A stretch of DNA of 64,000 nucleotides, from NCBI RefSeq assembly GCF_036634195.1, contig NZ_JAZIFY010000001.1:6210501-6274500 (forward strand). Direction: 5' to 3'. Each line of letters begins with the position of its first letter. Positions within the stretch are counted from its first letter, which is position 1. The DNA comes from Streptomyces sp. P9-A4. GTDB lineage: Bacteria > Actinomycetota > Actinomycetes > Streptomycetales > Streptomycetaceae. The notes under the pieces are model-generated. The model was not told where the DNA came from. It did not search any database and was given only the letters and a program-made list of their open reading frames with translations. Shown here in pieces: positions 57,850 to 64,000 of the stretch. A program made the position numbers and the translations under genes.

Positions 57850-59106
57850 GTGGGGAACACGGTCGACGCACCCGACGTCTTCGATCCGCGGATCTACGCC
57901 GCAGGCATCCCGCACGACCGCTTCCGCGCGCTCCGCGACCGCGCCCCCGTCGCCCGCCAGGACGAGCCCGAGATCCTCGGCTGGCCCGCCGGTCCCGGGT
58001 TCTGGGCCGTCACCCGGCACGCCGACGTCGTCCGGGTGCTCAAGGACTCGGGGACGTACTCCTCGTGCCTCGGCGCCACCCAGATCCGCGACCCCGACCC
58101 CGCCGACCTGCCCTTCATCCGGCGCATGATGCTCAATCAGGACCCACCGGAACACGGCTCGTTGAGGCGGCTCGTCAGCCGCGCCTTCACCCCCGGGCGG
58201 ATCGAGCGCTTCGGCGCGACCGCGCGGGAGCGGGCCCGGCAGCTGCTCGCTGCGGCGGTCGACGCCGGGGGAGAGGTGGACCTCGTCCGGGCCGTCACCG
58301 ACGACTACGCCCTGCTCAACCTGACCGATCTGCTCGGCGTCCCCGCGAGCGACCGGGAGCTGCTCCACACCTGGACCGAGCGCGTCATCGCGTACCAGGA
58401 CCCCGACGAGCCGCCGGTCCTCGACGCCGAGGGGAGACCGGTCAACCCCCGCTCACCCGCCATGCTGGCCGAGATGTTCGACTACGCCCAGCAGCTCGCC
58501 GCCCACAAGCGCGCCCACCCCGCCGACGACATCATGAGCGTCCTCGCCGCCTCCGAACTCGCCGACGCCGAACTGGAGATGTTCTTCTTCCTGCTCACCG
58601 TCGCCGGGAACGACACCGTCCGCAGCGCCGCCCCCGGCGGACTCCTCGCCCTCGCCGAACACTCCGACGAACAGCACCGGCTGTGGAACGGCGAGGTCTC
58701 CATGGACACGGCCGTGGACGAACTCCTTCGGGTCCACCCGCCCGTGCTCTCCTTCCGTCGCACCGCCGCCCACGACACGGAACTCGCCGGACAGCCGATC
58801 CGGCGCGGCGACAAGGTCGTCGTCTTCCACGCCTCCGCCAACCACGACGAGCGCGTCTTCCCCGACCCGCACCGCCTCGACCTCGGCCGCGACCCGAACC
58901 CGCACGTCTCCTTCGGCGACGGCCCGCACGTCTGCCTCGGCGCCCACTTCGCCCGGCTTCAGCTCCGGGTGCTCCACGAAGAGGTGCGCCGGGCCTGCGG
59001 CGGCCTGGAACCCGCCGGACCTCCCCGGCGCCTCGTCTCCAATTTCATCAACGGAATCAAGTCGCTGCCGGTTCGGCTGCGGGAGCCGTCAGCGCCTCGC
59101 GGGTGA
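57850..59106 (+). CDS. Cytochrome P450
   Basis: A 418-residue soluble bacterial P450. The I-helix oxygen-activation motif is VAGNDTVRS, the K-helix ExxR is in DELLRVHPPVLSFRRTA, and the heme-binding loop FGDGPHVCLGAHFARL puts the thiolate at Cys362. AGND and PPxxxxxR patterns resemble the CYP124/125/142 and related steroid or branched-lipid hydroxylases. No ferredoxin or reductase gene is adjacent. GTG at 57850 is selected for the GGGGAG just upstream; the frame is open to 57778. Its last 50 bases overlap the convergent unknown gene. A link to the PKS product 11 kb away is possible but unsupported. Confidence 0.92.
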   Translation: MGNTVDAPDVFDPRIYAAGIPHDRFRALRDRAPVARQDEPEILGWPAGPGFWAVTRHADVVRVLKDSGTYSSCLGATQIRDPDPADLPFIRRMMLNQDPPEHGSLRRLVSRAFTPGRIERFGATARERARQLLAAAVDAGGEVDLVRAVTDDYALLNLTDLLGVPASDRELLHTWTERVIAYQDPDEPPVLDAEGRPVNPRSPAMLAEMFDYAQQLAAHKRAHPADDIMSVLAASELADAELEMFFFLLTVAGNDTVRSAAPGGLLALAEHSDEQHRLWNGEVSMDTAVDELLRVHPPVLSFRRTAAHDTELAGQPIRRGDKVVVFHASANHDERVFPDPHRLDLGRDPNPHVSFGDGPHVCLGAHFARLQLRVLHEEVRRACGGLEPAGPPRRLVSNFINGIKSLPVRLREPSAPRG

Positions 59107-59788
59107 CATCGGCCACCAGCTCCACCACATCGGGGCCGTACGCCTGCGAGTTGACCACCTTCAGGAGGAGCACGAAGGAGCCGGAGCGGTGCCGCCGCGC
59201 CAACTCCTCGTGGTGCCGGGCCAGATAGCGGGTCGCGGCCTGGTTGGTGATGGCCCGCTGCCCGCAGAAGAGGAAGACCGGCCGCCCGCCCTCGCCCGCC
59301 GTGAGCCGGGCGAGGATCACGTACTCGGAGACGCCCACCTCCGACAGGTAGCGCTCCGAGCCGATCCGGAACATGCCGCGGACCGGGCTCGGCTCCACCT
59401 CGACGTTCACCGTCACCCCGGGCAGCAGTGTGGCCAGATGGGCGTCCATCCGCCGGTTCGAGTAGGGGCCGCCCACGCAGAACTCGGTGCGGTCCCCGAA
59501 ACCCTGGTGCGCCTGGTCGTGGGAGAGGATCCGGGCCTGCGCGCCGCAGTCCTTGATGAGCGCCGAGAGTTCGAGCAGCGCGAAGACGTCGAAGCGGTGC
59601 ACCGAGCGCTCACCACCCGACTCCCTGTTCACCACGAGCAGGCACTCGGAACTCCCGGGCAGCCCGAAGAACGCCTGCTTGCGGCGGAGCCCGCGCCGCC
59701 AGAGGTACGTGCGGCCCAGCCAGCCGAAGGACGCGCTGACGCCCGTCGCCAGCACCCCGAGCACGATGTTGCGCACGTCTTCGTTCAT
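59057..59788 (-). CDS. Membrane-anchored protein of unknown function
   Basis: A 243-residue protein with an N-terminal TM (DVRNIVLGVLATGVSASFGWLG) followed by an RRGLRRK basic stop, which puts the domain of about 210 residues in the cytoplasm. The domain opens SECLLVVNRESGG, continues with a helix-rich FALLELSALIKDCGAQARIL, then has CVGGPYSNRRMDAHL (about 108-122), a Gly-Pro-Ser-Asn loop that looks like a nucleotide- or sugar-phosphate-binding turn. The C-terminal part is an alpha/beta region. I do not recognise the family. It overlaps the P450 tail-to-tail by 50 bp. Confidence 0.7.
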   Translation of the reverse strand: MNEDVRNIVLGVLATGVSASFGWLGRTYLWRRGLRRKQAFFGLPGSSECLLVVNRESGGERSVHRFDVFALLELSALIKDCGAQARILSHDQAHQGFGDRTEFCVGGPYSNRRMDAHLATLLPGVTVNVEVEPSPVRGMFRIGSERYLSEVGVSEYVILARLTAGEGGRPVFLFCGQRAITNQAATRYLARHHEELARRHRSGSFVLLLKVVNSQAYGPDVVELVADVTREALTAPAAEPAAT

Positions 59789-59893
59789 GGGCGCGCATGG
59801 TAGCGGGACACCGGCCTCTTGTTCGAGGCGGTCCTGACGGGAGGGGCCGAAGGAAGTTACGCTGCGCGGACGGTCATTGACTGGAGGTAGGGA

Positions 59894-61702
59894 ATGCGTC
59901 GCTCCGCCGCTGGCAAGGTCTCTGTTCTCGCCGTCGCGGCGACGGTGCTCTCGATGGGTGCCGCCGCCCCGCCCACGGCCCCGCCGACCGCCGCGCCGCC
60001 ACCGGTCAAGGCACCGGTCGCCGTCGGGTACGGCGGCGCCGTCGCCAGTGTCGACTCCGACGCCTCCGCCGCCGGCGTCGAGGTGCTCCGCAAGGGCGGC
60101 AACGCCGTGGACGCCGCCGTCGCCGTCGCGGCGGCCCTCGGCGTCACCGAGCCCTACTCGGCGGGCATCGGAGGTGGCGGCTACTTCGTGTACTACGACG
60201 CGAAGAGCCGCACCGTGCGGACCATCGACGGACGCGAGACCGCGCCCCGCTCCGCCGGCGCCGGCCTGTTCCAGGAGAATGGCGCGCCGATCCCCTTCGA
60301 GGAGGGCATGACGAGCGGCCTCGGCGTCGGCACCCCCGGCACCCCGGCGACCTGGCAGACCGCACTCGACGCCTGGGGCAGCAAGCGGCTCGGCGCGCTG
60401 CTCGAACCCGCCGAGCGGCTGGCCCGCGAGGGCTTCACCGTCGACGACACCTTCCGCGCGCAGACCGCCGGCAACGAAGCGCGCTTCCGTGACTTCCCCG
60501 CCACCTCCGAGCTGTTTTTGCCGGGCGGCCAACTGCCCGTCGTCGGCTCCGTGTTCAAGAACCCCGACCTGGCCCGTACGTACGAGAAGCTCGGCCGGGA
60601 AGGCGTCGGCGCGCTCTACCGGGGGCCGCTCGCCCGGGACATCGTCGACACCGTCCGCACGCCCCCGGTCCGTGAGGGCGCCACCCGGAAGGTCCGCCCC
60701 GGCGACCTGACGGAGCGTGACCTCGCCGCGTACCGGCCCGAGTTCCGCAAGCCCACGAAGGTCTCGTACCGCGGACTCGACGTCTACGGGATGGCCCCCT
60801 CCTCCTCCGGCGGCACCAGCGTCGGCGAGGCGCTCAACATCCTGGAGGGCACCGACCTCGCCGCCGCCTCACCGGCCGGCTATCTGCACCGGTACATCGA
60901 GGCCAGCCGGATCGCCTTCGCCGACCGGGGCCGCTGGGTCGGCGACCCGGCCTTCGAGCAGGTGCCCACGCGCGGTCTGCTCTCCCAGCGGTACGCCGAC
61001 TCCCGGGCCTGCCTGATCCGGGACGACGCCGCCCTGACCAGCCCCCTCGCGCCCGGCGACCCGAGCAGCCCGGTGCCGTGCGCGAGCGGCGGGACGGCGG
61101 CCCCGACCACGTACGAGGGGGAGAACACCACTCACCTCACGGTGGCCGACAAGTGGGGCAACATCGTCGCCTACACCCTGACCATCGAGTCCACCGGCGG
61201 CAGCGGGATCACCGTGCCCGGCTGGGGCTTCCTGCTCAACAACGAGCTGACCGACTTCTCCTTCGCCCCGGCGAACCCGGCGGTCCACGACCCGAACCTG
61301 CCCGGCCCCGGCAAGCGGCCGCGCTCCTCGATCTCCCCGACGATCGTCCTCGACGGGCACGGCAGGCCCGTCCTCGCGCTCGGCTCGCCGGGCGGCGCCA
61401 CCATCATCACGACGGTCCTCCAGACGCTCACCGGGGTCGTCGACCGGGGTCTGCCGCTCGTCGACGCCATCGCCGCCCCGCGCGCCAGCCAGCGCAACCA
61501 GGCGACCACCGAACTCGAACCGGCCCTGTGGAACAGCCCGGTCAGGGCCGAACTGGAGGCGATCGGGCACGGCTTCCGGCAGAACCCGGAGATCGGCGCG
61601 GCGACGGGCGTGCAGCGGCTGCCGGACGGCCGCTGGGTGGCCGCCGCGGAGACGGTCCGCAGGGGAGGCGGCTCGGCCATGGTCGTACGGCCGGCGCGGT
61701 GA
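59894..61702 (+). CDS. ggt: Gamma-glutamyltransferase, secreted
   Basis: A 602-residue Ntn-hydrolase with an N-terminal signal peptide (about residues 1-25) and Pro/Ala-rich linker. The large subunit has GGNAVDAAVAVAAALGVTEPYSAGIGGGG and RETAPRSA, holding the gamma-glutamyl-binding Arg. Autocleavage is expected before Thr412 in ENTTHLTVAD, the new N-terminal nucleophile, giving a small subunit that includes GSPGGATIITTVLQ, the oxyanion Gly-Gly. GGAGG lies 7 bases before the ATG. It would break down glutathione and gamma-glutamyl peptides outside the cell or in the wall. Confidence 0.94.
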   Translation: MRRSAAGKVSVLAVAATVLSMGAAAPPTAPPTAAPPPVKAPVAVGYGGAVASVDSDASAAGVEVLRKGGNAVDAAVAVAAALGVTEPYSAGIGGGGYFVYYDAKSRTVRTIDGRETAPRSAGAGLFQENGAPIPFEEGMTSGLGVGTPGTPATWQTALDAWGSKRLGALLEPAERLAREGFTVDDTFRAQTAGNEARFRDFPATSELFLPGGQLPVVGSVFKNPDLARTYEKLGREGVGALYRGPLARDIVDTVRTPPVREGATRKVRPGDLTERDLAAYRPEFRKPTKVSYRGLDVYGMAPSSSGGTSVGEALNILEGTDLAAASPAGYLHRYIEASRIAFADRGRWVGDPAFEQVPTRGLLSQRYADSRACLIRDDAALTSPLAPGDPSSPVPCASGGTAAPTTYEGENTTHLTVADKWGNIVAYTLTIESTGGSGITVPGWGFLLNNELTDFSFAPANPAVHDPNLPGPGKRPRSSISPTIVLDGHGRPVLALGSPGGATIITTVLQTLTGVVDRGLPLVDAIAAPRASQRNQATTELEPALWNSPVRAELEAIGHGFRQNPEIGAATGVQRLPDGRWVAAAETVRRGGGSAMVVRPAR

Positions 61703-61825
61703 GGAGGCGCGGGCAGGGTTCCTGACCGACCGCGGCGGGGTGAGGACGGGCGGACCCTCGACCGCCGCAGCGCGGCCGGGGCGCGCCCGTCGGCGTCCCG
61801 ACCGGCTGCGTCGGCGTCCGGCCGG

Positions 61826-62593
61826 CTACAGCGCCGTGAGGATGCGCGGGCCGTCGTCCGTGATCGCCACCGTGTGCTCCGCGTGCGACGCGCGCGAGCC
61901 GTCGAGGGTGCGGATCGTCCAGCCGTCGCCCGCCGTGTAGTGGTCGTCCGTGCCGCCGCCGATGAGCATCGGCTCGATCGCGAGGACCATTCCGTGGCGC
62001 AGCTTCATGCCCCGGCCCGGCCGTCCCTCGTTGGGGACGCCCGGGTCCTCGTGCATCGTGCGGCCGATCCCGTGGCCGCCGAAGCCGTCCGGGACGCCGT
62101 ACCCGGCGGCGCGGCAGACGCGGCCGACCGCGTGCGCGATGTCCCCGACGCGGTTGCCGACGACGGCCGCCGCGATGCCCGCCTCAAGGGCCTCCTCCGC
62201 AGCGGCGATCAGCCGGGTGTCCTCGGGCCGGGCCGGACCCACCGTGAAGCTGACGGCCGAGTCGCCCGCCCAGCCGCCCAGTAGTGCCCCGCAGTCCGCG
62301 GAGACCAGGTCGCCCGGGGCCAGCACGGTCCCGTCCGGGATGCCGTGCACGATCGCGTCGTTCACGGAGACGCACACGACCGCCGGGAACGGTACGGGCG
62401 CCCACTCCGGGTGGTAGTCGAGGAAGGGCGAGCCGGCGCCCGCCTCGGCCAGTACCTGCCGTGCCGCGAGGTCCAGCTCGGTCAGGGCCACCCCGGGCGC
62501 GGCCTTCTCCCGTACGGCCGCGAGGGCACGGGCCACGACCCGTCCCGCCTCGCGCATCGAGGCCAGGTTCTCGTTCGTCTTGATCTCCACCAT
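61826..62593 (-). CDS. map: Methionine aminopeptidase, type I
   Basis: A 255-residue MetAP-I. The five metal ligands can be seen: Asp in GDLVSADCGALLGGW, Asp in AGDSAVSFTVG, His in GGHGIGRTMHEDPGVPNEG, Glu in VLAIEPMLI, and Glu in ASHAEHTVAI. The substrate His is in NDAIVHGIPDG. It lacks the N-terminal zinc-finger extension, as do other stand-alone bacterial enzymes. The ATG at 62593 lies only 7 bases from TATAGT on the minus strand, suggesting a leaderless mRNA. It is divergent from a small XRE regulator. Streptomyces genomes often carry more than one MetAP; this one is the inducible-looking copy. Confidence 0.93.
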   Translation of the reverse strand: MVEIKTNENLASMREAGRVVARALAAVREKAAPGVALTELDLAARQVLAEAGAGSPFLDYHPEWAPVPFPAVVCVSVNDAIVHGIPDGTVLAPGDLVSADCGALLGGWAGDSAVSFTVGPARPEDTRLIAAAEEALEAGIAAAVVGNRVGDIAHAVGRVCRAAGYGVPDGFGGHGIGRTMHEDPGVPNEGRPGRGMKLRHGMVLAIEPMLIGGGTDDHYTAGDGWTIRTLDGSRASHAEHTVAITDDGPRILTAL

Positions 62594-62600
62594 GCCAATT

Positions 62601-62619
62601 ACTATACCGGTATTAGAAT
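62601..62619. promoter_or_regulatory. Shared leaderless promoters with a palindromic operator
   Basis: ATACCGGTAT is a perfect 10-bp palindrome at 62604-62613. On the minus strand TATAGT (62606-62601) lies 7 bases before the map ATG. On the plus strand TAGAAT (62614-62619) lies 6 bases before the regulator ATG. Both mRNAs would start at or next to their start codons, and one bound dimer would cover both -10 boxes. Confidence 0.6.
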
Positions 62620-62625
62620 GGCCGC

Positions 62626-62877
62626 ATGGTGCGCACACCCCTGACCCCAGAAGAGCGCGAGCGCGGCGAGCGCCTCGGCCGACTCCTGCGCGAATCGCGC
62701 GGCGAGCGGTCCATGGTGGAGATCGCCGCGGCCGCCGGCCTCTCCGCCGAGACCCTCCGCAAGATCGAGACCGGCCGGGCCCCGACCCCGGCGTTCTTCA
62801 CCGTCGCGGCCCTCGCCGGGGTCCTCGGTCTCTCCATGGACGAGCTGGTCACCCGGTGCGCGTTCGTGCCCGTCTGA
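62626..62877 (+). CDS. Small XRE-family (Cro/CI-type) regulator
   Basis: An 83-residue protein that is nearly all one helix-turn-helix domain. RLGRLLRESRGERSMVEIAAAAGLSAETLRKIETGRAPTPAFFTVAALAGVLGL has the five-helix lambda-repressor pattern, with AAAAGLSAETLRKIETG as the HTH. It is transcribed back to back with the methionine aminopeptidase gene, with a palindrome centred between their -10 boxes, so it probably represses itself and map. No ligand domain is present; control may be by abundance or by a partner protein. Confidence 0.88.
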   Translation: MVRTPLTPEERERGERLGRLLRESRGERSMVEIAAAAGLSAETLRKIETGRAPTPAFFTVAALAGVLGLSMDELVTRCAFVPV

Positions 62878-62910
62878 GGGGTGGGGCGGCTGGTCGAGGT
62901 CCTCGGGGAG

Positions 62911-63597
62911 TCAGACCGACACCGCCAGCTGTACGCGGCTGTGGCGCGGGCGCTCGATCTCGTCGAGCAGTGCCAGCGCGAGGTCCCCGTGCGCGATCCG
63001 GCCGGGGCCCTCGATCACCGTGCCCACGGCTGTCCGGTAGCCCCCGGTGACCTCGGCCTCCGCGTTGAGGTCCTGCCCCGGCACGACCATCAGCCAGTCG
63101 AGCTCCGGCCCCGCCTCGGCGGACAGCAGCGCGAACTCGGCGACGTGCCCCTGCGAGAACAACCGCCACTGCTCCGGGAATTCGGGCGCGTCCATGATGC
63201 GCACGCCCGGCTCCGTCTCCAGCGTCGTGGCGATCCCCAGGACCAACAGGCGGCGCACGCCCGCCTCCCCGAGGCCCGCCATCAGGGCCTTCGCCGCCGC
63301 CGTGAAGTACTCCTCCGAGGAGACGTCCAGCCTCGCCGATGCGTTCACGGCCGCGTCGTGGCCCGCCGCGAGCGCGGCCACCGACGCCGGATCGGTGACG
63401 TCACCCCGTACCAGCGTGACCGAACTCCCGGCCAGATCGCCGTACTTCGACGGATCGCGCACCACGGCCGTCACGCGGTGGCCGCGGGCCACCGCCTCCG
63501 CGACGGCCGCCCGGCCGACCCGTCCACCCGCTCCGAAGACGATGATGTTCCTGCTGTCGCCGCCGCCGGCGGCGCCGCTGCTCATGTCGTTGGTCAT
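62911..63597 (-). CDS. NAD(P)-binding oxidoreductase (NmrA/SDR-a5-like)
   Basis: A 228-residue Rossmann protein. NIIVFGAGGRVGRAAVAEAVARGHRVTAVVRDP (from about residue 18) is the GxxGxxG NADP-binding entry with an Arg for the 2'-phosphate; VTLVRGDVTDPASV and AVNASAR follow. There is no SDR YxxxK catalytic pair, so it is probably an NmrA-type redox sensor or an atypical reductase of the YwnB/SDR_a5 group. ATG at 63597 is used; a later ATG at 63585 is possible. It is divergent from an HxlR regulator, a frequent pair in actinobacteria for quinone or electrophile stress. Confidence 0.85.
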   Translation of the reverse strand: MTNDMSSGAAGGGDSRNIIVFGAGGRVGRAAVAEAVARGHRVTAVVRDPSKYGDLAGSSVTLVRGDVTDPASVAALAAGHDAAVNASARLDVSSEEYFTAAAKALMAGLGEAGVRRLLVLGIATTLETEPGVRIMDAPEFPEQWRLFSQGHVAEFALLSAEAGPELDWLMVVPGQDLNAEAEVTGGYRTAVGTVIEGPGRIAHGDLALALLDEIERPRHSRVQLAVSV

Positions 63598-63622
63598 GGC
63601 AGGACCGTAGAACCGGACCACC

Positions 63623-63651
63623 TGGTTACTTCAACGGTACTGGGCTAGCTT
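63623..63651 (+). promoter_or_regulatory. Probable leaderless promoter of the HxlR gene
   Basis: TGGTTA (63623-63628) and TAGCTT (63646-63651) are 17 bp apart, and the ATG at 63659 follows after 7 bases. The interval contains GTTACTTCAACGGTAC, an imperfect dyad of the kind HxlR dimers bind, in the 61-bp gap between divergent genes. Confidence 0.5.
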
Positions 63652-63658
63652 CGGACGC

Positions 63659-64000
63659 ATGAGCCAGCAGCTGCCCGCCGACCTCTTCCGCGACCCGGAC
63701 TGCTCCGACCGTGCCCAGCCGATCCGGGTCGGCGGCAAGTGGACCGCCGTGGTGCTCCGCTGTCTGGAGGACGGGCAGCCGCGCCGCTTCTCCGAGCTGC
63801 GCGTCCCGCTGCACTGGATCACCCCCAAGGTGCTCACCGAGACCCTGCGGACCATGGAGCGCGACGGCTTCCTCACCCGCACCGCGTACGAGGAGAACCC
63901 GCCGCGCGTCGAGTACGCGCTGACCGCCCTCGGCCACTCGCTGATCGAGCCGCTCGACACCGCCTGCGCGTGGGCCCGCGCCCACGTCCCGGAGATCACC
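63659..64000 (+). CDS. HxlR-family regulator, 3' end outside the window
   Basis: The first 114 codons of a winged-helix regulator. GGKWTAVVLRCLEDGQPRRFSELRVPLHWITPKVLTETLRTMERDGFLTR covers the HTH and recognition helix of the HxlR/DUF24 family, followed by the wing VEYALTALGHSLIEPL. Cys15 near the N-terminus (DPDCSDR) is at the position of the redox-sensing Cys of HypR/QorR-type members. It faces the NAD(P)-binding oxidoreductase and likely controls it in response to electrophiles or disulfide stress. The frame is open at the window end. Confidence 0.88.
   Translation, partial: MSQQLPADLFRDPDCSDRAQPIRVGGKWTAVVLRCLEDGQPRRFSELRVPLHWITPKVLTETLRTMERDGFLTRTAYEENPPRVEYALTALGHSLIEPLDTACAWARAHVPEIT

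Overview
The window has the marks of a Streptomyces chromosome: GC content above 70%, GTG starts and ATGA/GTGA start-stop overlaps, at least two rare TTA (bldA-type) codons, a gluABCD-type amino-acid importer and a modular PKS-NRPS. Every annotation comes from reading the sequence and its translations; no database search was run.

Layout. (1) 1-2912: the end of a ROK-type sugar kinase, a small membrane protein, and a divergent MarR regulator/MFS exporter pair with inverted repeats between them. (2) 3044-18330: a complete-looking hydroxyproline catabolic locus. It holds two proline-racemase-family enzymes, an ornithine-cyclodeaminase-like reductase, a five-gene oligopeptide-type ABC importer, a three-subunit FAD/[2Fe-2S] amine dehydrogenase, a DapA-like deaminase, an aldehyde dehydrogenase and a GntR/FCD regulator. 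Four promoters in this block carry related operator-like sequences; two of them match at 25 of 26 positions, which suggests one regulon. (3) 18327-19400: a 172-bp MITE and an IS5-family insertion sequence, inserted next to each other at CTAG sites directly on the regulator's stop codon.

(4) 19526-46532: a biosynthetic gene cluster. Two giant genes on the minus strand encode an assembly line: a KSQ loading module (methylmalonyl, giving propionyl), a fully reducing malonyl module, a methylmalonyl KR-DH module, a methylmalonyl module with no KR and an aberrant DH-fold domain, then Cy-A(Cys)-PCP-TE. The predicted intermediate is a 2,4-dimethyl-3-oxonon-4-enoyl chain joined to a cysteine-derived thiazoline. 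Likely accessories are an acyl-CoA ligase, a flavin monooxygenase, a small unknown protein overlapping it, and a secreted beta-barrel protein. The loading PKS gene and the secreted barrel gene each contain an in-frame TTA codon. A perfect 20-bp palindrome lies upstream of the PKS promoter. I do not recognise the product; the chain pattern resembles thiotetronate precursors, but the companion genes expected for that class are not here.

(5) 46846-64000: mostly core genes. These are an ECF sigma factor with a small Cys-rich membrane protein, a 28-residue membrane peptide, a PcaL-type fusion, an MBL-fold hydrolase, exonuclease III, a DUF6278-like protein, gluABCD, a secreted CocE-type peptidase, a TPR protein, a cytochrome P450, an unknown membrane-anchored protein, gamma-glutamyltransferase, a methionine aminopeptidase back to back with a small XRE regulator, and an NAD(P)-binding oxidoreductase divergent from an HxlR regulator cut by the window end. 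No tRNA, rRNA or CRISPR array was seen.
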